From CAZMCT01 sp964564785 (GTDB lineage: Bacteria > Planctomycetota > Phycisphaerae > UBA1845 > Fen-1342): DNA of 64,000 nucleotides. Position numbers and translations under genes: made by a program. The stretch's first letter is position 1; every line of letters begins with the position of its first letter. Positions 14,671 through 22,938 of this stretch are shown here, piece after piece. The notes under the pieces are model-generated. The model worked only from the letters and a program-made list of their open reading frames with translations, was not told where the DNA came from and made no database searches. The stretch covers positions 48,787 through 112,786 of the forward strand of contig CAZMCT010000002.1 in assembly GCA_964564785.1 (NCBI GenBank). Reading direction: 5' to 3'.

Positions 14671-17301
14671 ATGTCCGCTGAGTCCCCGCCTGAACGCCCC
14701 CCGATCCGCCGTGCCCTCATCAGCGTCTACGACAAGACCGGCATCGTCGACTTCGCCCGCGCCCTGCACGACGAGTTCGGTATCGAGCTGATCTCCACCG
14801 GCGGCACGGCGAGGGTGCTGAAGGACGCCGGCCTGCCGGTGACGCTGGTCGAAGAGATCACCGGGTTCCCGGAGATGCTCGACGGGCGGGTCAAGACGCT
14901 GCACCCAAGGATTCACGCGGCGATTCTGGCCGACCGCGACAATCCCGACCACATGCGACAGCTCGCGGAGCAGGGCATCGAGCCGATCGACATGGTCGTG
15001 GTGAACCTGTACCCGTTCGAGCAGACGATCGCCAAACCGGGCTGCACATTCGACGAAGCGATCGAGATGATCGACATCGGCGGCCCGTGCCTGCTCCGCG
15101 CCGCGGCGAAGAACCACCGCGGGGTGGTCGTCATCCCCAGGGTCGATTTCGCCGCGGCCGCGCTCGCTGAACTCCGCGGGGTCGGCCGCCTTTCGGAGGA
15201 ACTGCGCCGTACCTGCGCGGAGGCCGTGTATCACCTCACGTCGAAGTACGACCTGCGGGTTTCCGCGTACCTCGCGAACGACGCCACTTGTCCACCGCGG
15301 GTAAGTGCTCTCTGGCTTTACCGGGCCGCTGCCACGCGCTATGGGGAGAACCCGATGCAGGCTGGTGGGGCGTATTGCGATCCGAGCCCGTTCCGGACCG
15401 GCCCGAGTCTCCTGGTCGGCCGGCCGGCCGGACCCGTGCTCCCTGGCGGCATCGAAATGTCGTTCAACAACTACCTCGATGCTAGCGCGGCGCTGGAGCT
15501 GTGTGCCGAGCTGACACGGGCGGCGACCTCACCCATTCTGGGGGATCAGCCCTCTTTGGGGGACCAACCTCCTTTGGGGGACCGACCTCCGGTCGGTCAA
15601 GTGACCGGTCGGAGACCGGTCCCCCAGGGGAATGCGGGACCAACCTCCGCTGGGGCACCAACCTCTTCTGGGGGACCGACCTCTTCTGGCGGACCGACCT
15701 CTTCTGGGGGACCGCCCTCCGGTCGGTCAATGCGGAGAGCGACCGTCGACGAGCACTTCTCCCGCCGCCACCTGCCTCACATCGAAAAGCCAGAGGCCAT
15801 CTACTTCCTGACCTTCCGAACTCGAAGCGGCTCACTCACCCCTGCGGAACGGGACCTGGCTCTGCAAGCCTGTCGCTTCTGGCACGGCCGGAAAATGACC
15901 TTGCACTGCGTCTCGGTAATGCCCGACCACGTACACCTGCTGCTGACCCCCTATGAGCCTGCATCTGGCCGCTGGGTCCCCCTCGGAGAACTGCTGAAGA
16001 GCATCAAGTCGTCCTCAAGCTCCCAGATCAACAAGCTGCGGGGCAAGCAGGGTCCACTCTGGTTGGACGAGAACTTCGACCGAGTGATCCGAAGCGAGAC
16101 CGATTTCGCCGAGAAATGGGAGTACATCTACCGCAATCCGGTCACCGCGAACGTGGTCCAGCGCGCCGAGGACTACCCTTGGTTCTGGCAGAGTGGCTTG
16201 GGCTGGGGCGAGTTTGCCGCTGACCCGGGTGACCGTCCGGAGGTCGATCACCCAGGGAAGGTTGGTCCCCCCCAGGGGCCTGTGCCTGACCGACCAGAGG
16301 TCGGTCCCCCAGAAGAGGTCGGTCCCCCAAGTGGTCCAAGTAAAAGCACCGGCTTGGTTCTCCAGAGTTGTTGTTTCATCAAGCACACCAACGCCTGCGG
16401 GGTGGCGGTGGCGCAGCCCGCCGAACACACGCCTCAGGCGCTGCACGCGGCCCGTCTCGCGGCCTACCGCCAGGCCTACCTCGGCGACCCGAACGCCGCG
16501 ATGGGCGGCGTTCTCGCCGTCAACTTCCCCGTCGATGCCGCCTTCGCGGCCGTCGTGATGGAGACCTACGCCCGTTTCGGCAAACCGCTCAAAGAGGCCG
16601 GTCACCCCGCGGCCCCCGGCGGCTTCTTCGTCGAAGTCTGGCTCGCGCCGCACTTCACGCCCGACGCCGTCGCCGTAATTCGCGGGACGTACGAACCCGC
16701 CGTCGCCCAGCCGGAGCCGGGCGAGCCACGCCTGGAGCCGACGCCGGACGCGCCGCTCCCGAAGAAGGACTGGGGCCAGCGTGTGCGGCTGCTGGCGGTC
16801 GGCGACCTGAGCGTCGAACCCGATCCCGGCGAGATGGACTTCAAGCGCATTGCCGGCGGCGTGCTCATGCAAACGCGCGACCTCGTCGGGCTCAACGAGG
16901 ACCAGTGGCAAGTCGTCACCGAACGGGCGCCGACGGAGCGGGAACTGAACGACCTCCGCCTCGCGTGGCTGATCTGCAAACACACCAAGAGCAACGCGAT
17001 CACGATCTGCCGCGATGGCATGTTGCTCGGCAACGGGGCGGGTCAGATGAGTCGCGTGATGAGCTGTCGCATTGCCACGTGGCTGGCGAGGGAGAATGGT
17101 CACGAAGCTCTGCTAAAGGGGGCCGTGGCCGCGTCCGACGCCTTTTTCCCCTTCCGTGACGGCCCGGACCTGCTCATGGGCGCCGGGGTCACCGCCCTCA
17201 TCCAGCCCGGCGGCAGCAAACGCGACGCCGACACCATCGCGGCCTGCAACGAGCGCGGCGCCGCCATGATCTTCACCGGCACGCGCCACTTCCGGCACTG
17301 A
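14671..17301 (+). CDS. purH: PurH interrupted in frame by a RAYT transposase
   Basis: This is the bifunctional AICAR formyltransferase/IMP cyclohydrolase of purine synthesis. Residues 1-~285 hold the MGS-like cyclohydrolase half (ISVYDKTGIVDFAR, STGGTARVLKDAG, DGRVKTLHPRIHAAIL, MSFNNYLDASAALELCAEL). Residues ~566-876 hold the transformylase half: FIKHTNACGVAV with K571-H572, SNAITI, GAGQMSRV and DAFFPFRDGPD. Between them, ~280 residues are foreign: a Gly/Ser/Thr/Pro linker, a complete REP-associated tyrosine transposase (residues ~354-515; HVH at 420-422; candidate Tyr485 in WEYIYRNPV) and a Pro-rich linker. There is no stop or frameshift, giving 876 residues against about 520-600 for the family. 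Whether the fusion functions, or the RAYT is translated separately from Met354, cannot be told from sequence. Confidence 0.93.
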   Translation: MSAESPPERPPIRRALISVYDKTGIVDFARALHDEFGIELISTGGTARVLKDAGLPVTLVEEITGFPEMLDGRVKTLHPRIHAAILADRDNPDHMRQLAEQGIEPIDMVVVNLYPFEQTIAKPGCTFDEAIEMIDIGGPCLLRAAAKNHRGVVVIPRVDFAAAALAELRGVGRLSEELRRTCAEAVYHLTSKYDLRVSAYLANDATCPPRVSALWLYRAAATRYGENPMQAGGAYCDPSPFRTGPSLLVGRPAGPVLPGGIEMSFNNYLDASAALELCAELTRAATSPILGDQPSLGDQPPLGDRPPVGQVTGRRPVPQGNAGPTSAGAPTSSGGPTSSGGPTSSGGPPSGRSMRRATVDEHFSRRHLPHIEKPEAIYFLTFRTRSGSLTPAERDLALQACRFWHGRKMTLHCVSVMPDHVHLLLTPYEPASGRWVPLGELLKSIKSSSSSQINKLRGKQGPLWLDENFDRVIRSETDFAEKWEYIYRNPVTANVVQRAEDYPWFWQSGLGWGEFAADPGDRPEVDHPGKVGPPQGPVPDRPEVGPPEEVGPPSGPSKSTGLVLQSCCFIKHTNACGVAVAQPAEHTPQALHAARLAAYRQAYLGDPNAAMGGVLAVNFPVDAAFAAVVMETYARFGKPLKEAGHPAAPGGFFVEVWLAPHFTPDAVAVIRGTYEPAVAQPEPGEPRLEPTPDAPLPKKDWGQRVRLLAVGDLSVEPDPGEMDFKRIAGGVLMQTRDLVGLNEDQWQVVTERAPTERELNDLRLAWLICKHTKSNAITICRDGMLLGNGAGQMSRVMSCRIATWLARENGHEALLKGAVAASDAFFPFRDGPDLLMGAGVTALIQPGGSKRDADTIAACNERGAAMIFTGTRHFRH
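15541..15729. repeat. REP-type hairpin array, left flank of the RAYT
   Basis: Tandem 18-bp units such as GGGGACCGACCTCTTCTG plus perfect hairpins GACCGACC-TCC-GGTCGGTC (about 15580-15598) and GACCGGTC-GGA-GACCGGTC (15603-15621). Translated in the purH frame it encodes the repeating peptide GGPTSS. Confidence 0.85.
16226..16330. repeat. REP-type hairpin array, right flank of the RAYT
   Basis: Contains the hairpin GACCGACC-AGA-GGTCGGTC (16288-16306), decayed copies (GACCGTCCGGAGGTCGATC, AAGGTTGGTCC) and GAAGAGGTCGGTCCCCC. These are the reverse complement of the left-flank units. Confidence 0.85.
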
Positions 17302-17302
17302 A

Positions 17303-17367
17303 TTCCGATAGGTCGATGCTCGAGCGGGAGTGACGTAGCCACGGCATCGCGTGCGCTTTTATCGGAA
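17303..17367. other. 8-bp inverted repeat downstream of purH
   Basis: TTCCGATA at 17303-17310 is matched by TATCGGAA at 17360-17367 with a 49-bp loop, right after the purH stop. It could form a stem at the mRNA end, but no T-tract follows. Confidence 0.3.
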
Positions 17368-17498
17368 CGGGTTGCTAATCGCCTTCGCACGCGCTGAGGG
17401 GCCACGGTGCACCAGCGGACCTCGGGCACATCGACGCGGCCCGACGGCCCACTTGTTTCCGGGGTTGAGCAGCGCCGGCGGGCGCCGGTCGCGGGAGC

Positions 17499-17801
17499 TC
17501 AAAAGCTGACCGGCAATCCGAAGCCGAGCGCGGCGCGGCGGGCTTCAGAAAGCGGCATGGCCGGGTCGTCGCTGATCTTGGTGACCAGCAGCGGTTCCGG
17601 CCCGACGATATTGATGACGCCGTTGGGGGTCAGCGCCTCTTCGGGCACCCGCATGAGGTGGCCGCTCCACGTGCAGACGTAACAGCCCGGCGCCCGGATA
17701 GAGTCGAATGGAACGCTCACGCCGGGCTCGACGAGACCCACCCACTGCGTGGCATGCTTCGAGGCCGCTGCTTCTTCGTTCCCAGTCGTGATGCTGCTCA
17801 T
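17499..17801 (-). CDS. Small conserved protein, paralogue 1
   Basis: A 100-residue protein of unknown function. Its body (VPFDSIRAPGCYVCTWSGHL, then MRVP, then NIVGPEPLLVTKISDDP) is clearly homologous to the neighbouring small protein at 18268-18552. The two share the pattern S/T-P-G-x-Y-x-C-x-WSGHL-x-RVP, then NI-G-EPL-VTKIS-P. The chosen ATG (MSSITTGNEE) has AGGG eight bases upstream. There is no signal peptide or membrane segment, so it is probably cytoplasmic. The N-terminal ~30 residues are polar and variable. Confidence 0.6.
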   Translation of the reverse strand: MSSITTGNEEAAASKHATQWVGLVEPGVSVPFDSIRAPGCYVCTWSGHLMRVPEEALTPNGVINIVGPEPLLVTKISDDPAMPLSEARRAALGFGLPVSF

Positions 17802-17940
17802 GATACAGCCCTGCGATTCTGCACGTCCGTGCGCACGCCCGACGCGTCCAAAGCGTAGTTCGGGTATCGAACGCCCGTTGAAAGAGGGGGCTCGCTCCAC
17901 GTCAACCCGTCGTCACGGTGGCTTCGACAGGTACAGTCGC

Positions 17941-17961
17941 GGCGCCTGTCCCCTTTCTCAC
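17941..17961 (-). repeat. Dispersed GAGAAAGGGGAC-type repeat, copy 1
   Basis: On the minus strand GTGAGAAAGGGGACAGGCGC, matching copies at 22565-22586 and 24103-24124 (consensus GTTGAGAAAGGGGACTGGCA). Confidence 0.6.
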
Positions 17962-18205
17962 CGGGCTGCTACGCGCCCTCGTGGTCCCCAGCGGCGTCGC
18001 GTCGGCCCCGCTGCAACCGGTTCTCCAGGCCCGCGGCCGAACTCCCTTTCTGCGCAACGTGTCAGGCGCATCCTGCTCCCGTTTGGAGTCTTCCACACGG
18101 GCGAGGGGAAGTCAAATCAACTTCCGCTCCGGACTTGTATCGGTGGAGCGGGAGCAGCGCCCGCCACAATTTCCGACACCGACCGCCGCAGCGCGCCGCG
18201 GGAGC

Positions 18206-18244
18206 AGCAAACAAGGCAGGCACCCGTTGTCGGAAAGCCTGCCT
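18206..18244 (-). terminator. Probable terminator of the second small-protein gene
   Basis: Perfect 8-bp stem AGGCAGGC/GCCTGCCT (18214-18221 with 18237-18244), followed on the minus strand by TTGTTTG. It lies about 25 bp past the stop of the gene at 18268. Confidence 0.5.
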
Positions 18245-18267
18245 CGCCGAAGGAGGAAGCATCGCCT

Positions 18268-18552
18268 TCAGAAGCCCACGCTGAGGCCGAACGTCCACGC
18301 CAAGCCGCGGGCCTGGGGAAGGGGGACGTCCGGGTTCTCACTGATCTTCGTCACAGTCAGCGGCTCGCCGCCGATGATGTTCACCGCAAGCATGCCCTCG
18401 CTCACGAGGCTGCGGGGTGGCACCCTGAGGAGGTGTCCGCTCCAGTTGCAGATGTAGGCGCCGGGCGAGGAAATCGTGTCTAGCGGCACCGCAGCTCCTA
18501 TCCGTGGAGAGGTTCCCACCGCCGCCGTGCTCACCGAGACATCACGGTACAT
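18268..18552 (-). CDS. Small conserved protein, paralogue 2
   Basis: A 94-residue paralogue of the protein at 17499-17801. It shares VPLDTISSPGAYICNWSGHL, LRVP and NIIGGEPLTVTKISENP, and ends in a similar FGLSVGF (FGLPVSF in the other). AGGAG six bases before the ATG of MYRDVSVS fixes the start; an upstream in-frame ATG adds seven residues. It appears to be transcribed on its own, with a terminator downstream. The paired cysteine-plus-WSGHL core may bind a ligand or partner. No function is known to me. Confidence 0.65.
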   Translation of the reverse strand: MYRDVSVSTAAVGTSPRIGAAVPLDTISSPGAYICNWSGHLLRVPPRSLVSEGMLAVNIIGGEPLTVTKISENPDVPLPQARGLAWTFGLSVGF

Positions 18553-18876
18553 GCCAGACTCCTGTCTTGACATGGCTGCCGGACCTGCGACGCCCGGTCA
18601 TCGGGCGCGACGGTGCCATCCATGACACCAGCCGTCCGCGGGGCCGCGGGTCGCGCAGGAGTTGCGACACTCCCACACGTCCTCAGCATCGGCTGAACGT
18701 CGGTGCATTCTTTAGGGGACCGCGGAAAAATCTGCGCAGCCGACAGCCCCGGCGGCTGCGGCAAGCGGGAAAAACGGCTCTGCCGGCCCTGCCGGGGGGG
18801 CCGCCGGGCCGCATCGCATGGGGCCGCACAAACCCGCCGGACTTGGTTTGTCAGGCCTGCCGATGACATCGGCGGT
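18553..18876. other. 324-bp divergent spacer
   Basis: Lies between the divergent small-protein gene and the Maf-like gene and should carry both promoters. I see no convincing -35/-10 pair and no gene; the segment near 18740-18800 is GC-rich with short inverted repeats. Confidence 0.4.
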
Positions 18877-20838
18877 ATGGAAGCACCTTCGCCGCAGGCC
18901 CACGCCCTCGCCCTCTGCCTGCGCCGCTACCGCGACAATATGGGGGCCCTCTACGCGCTCGATGCGGAACTCGCCGGTCGGATCGACGCGTTGCCGTTTG
19001 CGGCCGTTCCGACGCTCCAGCCGACGCGCGACGGGCACTGGACCGTGCAACTGGTCGCGGACGACGGCCGGCCGGCGTGGGCGCACAGCCGCTATGAACC
19101 GGTCACGGAGGCACAACGCCTGGTGGCGGCCCAGTGCGCGCCGACGCGCGTGGCCGCCGAGTCCGAGCCGGCGGAGGCGGCCGACAGCGAGGACCTGGAG
19201 GGGATGAGCTTCCTGCTGGCGGGCGTCGGGCTGGGGTACGCCATCACGGAACTGGAAAACCGGTTTAACAAACCGTTCCTGATGGTGGCCGAGGACGACC
19301 TGGGGTTGCTGAAGGCGGCCTTATGCGTCAGCGATCTGACCGAGCCGCTGCGGGGGAGACGAATCACGTTCCTGACGGCGGCGGACAAGGCGCATATTCA
19401 CGAACGCCTGCGGCCGGTCCTGACGCTGCTGATGCTGGGGATTCGGTTCATCACCCCGCCGCTGGCGCGGCGCTACCACGCCGAGTTCCAGACGCAGATC
19501 ACGGCGCTGCTGCGGGATTTCGCGGCGTATGGCCGCATTCAGATGGTCTCGGTGGTCCGCAACGCGCGGATCACCTGTCAGAACGCGGCGTTCAACATCC
19601 GGGCCTATCTTGCGAACCCGGGCGTCGAGGTTCTGGCGCGGCGAGCGGCAGGGTATCCGGCCATCGTCGTTTCCGCGGGGCCGTCGCTGGCCCGCAACCT
19701 TGATCAGTTGGGTCCGCTCCGCGAGCGGGCCGTAATCATCGGCGTACAAACCGTGCTCCGGACCCTGCTGGAGCGTGGTGTGCCGCCGCATTTCGTCACC
19801 AGCCTCGATTACCATGAGATTTCGGGGCAGTTCTTTCACGGCATACGTGAGTTCGGCGGTGCGATCCTGGTGGCCGAGCCGAAGGTGACGTGGCGCGTCC
19901 CCGACGCTTTCCGCGGGCCGATTCACATGCTGCACTCGCCGTTCATCGACGACCTGTTGCGTGAGGCGGCTCCGCCGCGCGCGGCGCTGCGCGCCGGCAG
20001 CACCGTGGCGCACCTGGCGTTCTACCTGGCCGAGCACCTGGGTTGCGACCCGGTGATCCTGGTCGGTCAGGACCTCGCGTTCACCGAGGGGCTCTACTAC
20101 CCGGCGGGGATGCAGGTGGAGCGGATCTGGCAGCCGGAACTGAGCCGCTTCGTCACGGTCGAGATGAGACAGTGGGAGCGGATTGTTCGCTGCCGGGGAG
20201 TGCTGCGCAAAATCCAGGACATCCACGGGCGCCCGACCTACACCGACGAGCAGATGTTCACGTACGCCGAGCAGTTTCAGTCGGACTTCCTGCGCACGCA
20301 AACGCGCGTGATCCACGCTACCGAGGGCGGCATGCGCCTCGAAGGGACCGAGGTACTCACGCTCCGCGAGGCGGCGGAGCGCTTTTGTACGCGGCCGCTG
20401 CCTCCCGAGTTGTTCCGGTTGGAGCCCGGCGGAGCGTGCGGCGAAGAGCTCGAGCGTGCGCGGGCCGCGCTCGATGCGCGGGTGGCGGAGTTGCGCGACG
20501 TCCGCGCGATTGCTCAGGAGACGCATGAGCTGCTCGCGCGGTTGGTGGAGCTGATCGACCGGCCCGCGGAGTTCAACCGGCTGGTGGCGCGGGTGGATGA
20601 GCTGCGCACGCGGCTGAGAAAGAACGAGCGGACCTACAACATGGTGTGCCAGGTCTCGCAGCGGGCCGAGCTGCGGCGGGTTCAGGCGGACCGCGCGATT
20701 CATGACGACGCGGAGGAGACGCCGGCGAGTGCCCGGCGCCGCCTGAAGCGCGACCGCGAGTTTGTCGCCGGGTTCATCGATGGGTGTGATTTCCTCATCG
20801 ACATGCTGCCACAGGCCCGGGAACGGTTGAGTCACTGA
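18877..20838 (+). CDS. Maf/DUF115 family protein (MptE-like domain)
   Basis: 653 residues. The central domain has the MptE-like/DUF115 signatures: AIVVSAGPSLARNL, PHFVTSLDYHE, and then RAGSTVAHLAFYLAEHLG with VILVGQDLAF. In flagellated bacteria Maf proteins of this family take part in transferring nonulosonic acid sugars to flagellin; other members act on surface glycans. The C-terminal ~180 residues are Arg/Glu-rich and helical (RARAALDARVAELRDVRAI), probably coiled coil. I chose the ATG of MEAPSPQAHA; upstream in-frame codons look like spacer. The next gene starts two bases after its stop, so the two are coupled. Confidence 0.75.
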   Translation: MEAPSPQAHALALCLRRYRDNMGALYALDAELAGRIDALPFAAVPTLQPTRDGHWTVQLVADDGRPAWAHSRYEPVTEAQRLVAAQCAPTRVAAESEPAEAADSEDLEGMSFLLAGVGLGYAITELENRFNKPFLMVAEDDLGLLKAALCVSDLTEPLRGRRITFLTAADKAHIHERLRPVLTLLMLGIRFITPPLARRYHAEFQTQITALLRDFAAYGRIQMVSVVRNARITCQNAAFNIRAYLANPGVEVLARRAAGYPAIVVSAGPSLARNLDQLGPLRERAVIIGVQTVLRTLLERGVPPHFVTSLDYHEISGQFFHGIREFGGAILVAEPKVTWRVPDAFRGPIHMLHSPFIDDLLREAAPPRAALRAGSTVAHLAFYLAEHLGCDPVILVGQDLAFTEGLYYPAGMQVERIWQPELSRFVTVEMRQWERIVRCRGVLRKIQDIHGRPTYTDEQMFTYAEQFQSDFLRTQTRVIHATEGGMRLEGTEVLTLREAAERFCTRPLPPELFRLEPGGACGEELERARAALDARVAELRDVRAIAQETHELLARLVELIDRPAEFNRLVARVDELRTRLRKNERTYNMVCQVSQRAELRRVQADRAIHDDAEETPASARRRLKRDREFVAGFIDGCDFLIDMLPQARERLSH

Positions 20839-20840
20839 TC

Positions 20841-22536
20841 ATGAAGATCGCGGGCGTTGTCTTCTGCGATTTCGAAACCGCCCCCGCGGGCGGTCCATCG
20901 CAACTCCGGACGCGGCTGGCCGGCCGCCCCATTCTCGAGCATACTCTCCGGCGACTGATGCGCGTGGAGGGCTTGGCCGCGCGCTGCCTCTTCGTACAAC
21001 CGCGCGACGCCGAGGTCGCGACGGACATGTTGCGGTCGATGGGGCTGGAGGCCGCGATCGAGGTGGTGCCCGGCGACCCGGGGGTGCGCCCGCGGCGCGA
21101 GCTGCTGACCGCGGCCCGGAAGTGGAACCTCAACTCGTGGCGGGGCGGCCTTCAGGGCACGACTTGGTTCGACGAGTACGTGGATCCGCCGACGGCCGGC
21201 CGGGCGTATAACCACTACAAGCCGGACGGACTGATGTGCTTCGACGGGCACCAGCCGGTGCTCGATCCCGCGATCGCGTCAGGTATGCTCGCGCACCTGA
21301 ATCGCCATCAGGACGAATGCGAATTCGTGTTCTCCCAGGCGCCCCCCGGCCTGGGCGGCATCATCCTCCTGCGCGCGGCGCTGGAGGAACTGCTCGAGTG
21401 CGGCAGCCCGGTCGGCCTGCTTTTGTCCTACCGGCCGGAGGCCGCGTACCCGGACCCGATTACCCACTACTCGTGTTACCCGCTCCCGCCCGAGGTGGCG
21501 CAGGTAGCAGCCCGATTCACGGGCGACACGCGTCCGAGTCGGGAGTTGCTCGATGCGGCGCTGGCCGACCTGGGCGAGGACGCCAGCGGGGAGATGCTCT
21601 GTGCCTGGTTCGTACGCACGCGACAGGGGCCGGGCGAGCTACCGGTGGAAGTCGAACTCGAGCTGACCACGGAAGACCCGCTGCCCGAAACGCGTCTGCG
21701 GCCCCGCGGAGGGCGTGTGCCACGCCGCCACCTGTCAGACCTGGACGCCGTGGCCCGTTGGGCGGCCGAGTTGGGCGAGTACGACGACCGGCGGGTCTGG
21801 CTCGGTGGCCACGGGGATCCGCTGAGACATCCGGCGTTCCCTGAGGTGTGCGGGATTCTGCGGCGCGCCGGGATCAAAGCGGTCGGCGTGGCGCCGCCGC
21901 GGCTGGGCCCCCCCGAAANNNNNNNNNNCTGCCGCGATAGCCGCCGCCCCGCCGCTGCTGGACCCCACCGAAAGGGTGGTCGAGGCCCTGTTCGAGTATT
22001 CGATCGACGTCCTTGAAGTTCAGCTAGATGCCTCGAAGGCCGCAGTTTATGCGCAAGTGCATGGAGCAGATAGGTTTGGGGATGCGTACCGCAACCTGGC
22101 CCGGATCGAGCAGGTGCGCCGTGAGCGTTTGCGGCCACGGCCGATTGTCGTCCCCAGCCTGATTCGCTGTGCCGCCAACTTGGGATGCCTGGAGCAGTTC
22201 TACGAGACCGCCCTACGGACGATCGGGAGCGCGGTTATCCGCAGCCACAGCACATTCGGCGGCCTGCTGCCGGAGGATACGCTGCTTTCCACGACTCCCC
22301 CGGCGCGGGGGCCGTGCCGTCGCCTGACCACTCGGCTGGTCCTGCTCGCCAACGGGCAAGTGGTAGCCTGCGATCAGGATGCTTTGGGGAAGCACCCAAT
22401 CGGGGATTGGACACGCCAGCCGCTGCGCGAGATTTGGGGCGGGCAAACAATGGCGCGGTTGCGGGAAGCGCATGCGACGCTTCAACTGTCGGGGTGGCCG
22501 CTGTGCGGGGCCTGCGGGCAATGGAGTCGGCCGTAA
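20841..22536 (+). CDS. SpsF-like transferase fused to a degenerate radical SAM/SPASM domain (crosses assembly gap)
   Basis: The N-terminus (MKIAGVVFCDFETAP, LAGRPILEHTLRRLMRVEG) resembles the SpsF/cytidylyltransferase nucleotide-sugar fold. From about residue 270 the sequence looks like a radical SAM domain start (VELELTTEDPLPETRLRPRG, then WLGGHGDPLRHPAFPEV). The three cluster cysteines of CxxxCxxC are replaced by Asp, Glu and Leu at exactly the expected spacing. The C-terminus has SPASM-like elements (PCRRLTTRLVLLANGQVVAC, HPIGDW, PLCGACGQW). The 10-N gap at 21919-21928 breaks the reading frame, so the two halves are joined by inference. Coupled to the Maf-like gene upstream, suggesting a role in surface-glycan modification. 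Confidence 0.6.
21919..21928. other. Assembly gap (10 N)
   Basis: Ten Ns inside a coding region. The frames on either side differ by one, so the true gap length is not 10 or bases near it are wrong. Confidence 0.99.
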
Positions 22537-22542
22537 CAGCCC

Positions 22543-22650
22543 GTCGAAAAAAAGGGCAGGGTTGGTTGAGAAAGGCGATAGGCACCGGAGCTGTGCCGAT
22601 TGGTGCTCCCGGGTCGGCGGGTGGACGCGGAGCCGGCCCCGTTTTTCGAC
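22543..22650. repeat. 108-bp element with GTCGAAAAA inverted ends
   Basis: GTCGAAAAAAAGGGC (22543-22557) is matched inversely by GCCCCGTTTTTCGAC (22636-22650), 13 of 15 bases. The interior contains GTTGAGAAAGGCGATAGGCA (copy 2 of the repeat at 17941 and 24103). It follows a gene end and might also act as a terminator. Confidence 0.55.
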
Positions 22651-22721
22651 AACTCGGTAGCGCGGAAACAAATATTCCGTAATAGGCGTCAAACAGGTCA
22701 GGTGACGGCGCCTTTTTGATA

Positions 22722-22750
22722 TTGCAGAGCTTGCCGGCCGGCGATAGGAT
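22722..22750 (+). promoter_or_regulatory. Predicted promoter of the zinc-ribbon gene
   Basis: TTGCAG (22722-22727), a 17-base spacer and TAGGAT (22745-22750). It would leave a leader of about 180 nt. Confidence 0.4.
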
Positions 22751-22938
22751 ATATATAGAGCGCGTTGGGCTGAGACGCGTTTCGGTTGTGACCCAATAGG
22801 CCATGATCTCACTCATCTCAATCATAACCTCATGCTCAGCCGACATTTAGGATTGCTGGACTGAGGCACGGTGCGCGCCGAGGTGCGCCCCGCGTCCGCG
22901 ACTTACGCGCGCGGACGACCTGGATGAGGTGAGGTTCC

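Larger units (their letters stand above)
15541..16330 (+). mobile_element. RAYT (REP-associated tyrosine transposase) unit inside purH
   Basis: The core at 15730-16212 encodes about 160 residues typical of TnpA-REP proteins: RRHLPHIEKPEAIYFLTFR, the HUH motif in VMPDHVHLLLTP, NFDRVIRSETDF, EYIYRNPVTANVV and EDYPWFW. Both HUH histidines and the candidate Tyr nucleophile are present, so the domain looks catalytically intact. Matching hairpin repeats flank it on both sides, the organisation known for RAYT/REP units. No target-site duplication is visible, as expected for this HUH class. The unit has no stop codon of its own and is read as part of PurH. An internal ATG at 15730 lacks a good Shine-Dalgarno. 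Confidence 0.88.
17802..18267. other. 466-bp gap between the two paralogues
   Basis: No gene seen. It holds a dispersed repeat copy (17941-17961) and a probable terminator (18206-18244). The remainder is unremarkable GC-rich spacer. Confidence 0.5.
22537..22938. other. 402-bp intergenic region with inverted-repeat element
   Basis: No gene seen. It holds an inverted-repeat element (22543-22650), a repeat copy inside it (22565-22586), a short ATTCCG-type hairpin near 22665-22685, and a predicted promoter (22722-22750). Confidence 0.5.

Noticed and set aside
15730..16212. RAYT as an independent gene separate from purH
   Set aside because: There is no stop codon on either side and no good Shine-Dalgarno before the internal ATG; the frame is continuous with both halves of purH, so it is annotated as part of purH plus a mobile element.
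15536..16365. Intein in PurH
   Set aside because: No splice-junction motifs (N-terminal Cys/Ser block, C-terminal HN) and the insert is clearly a RAYT with REP flanks.
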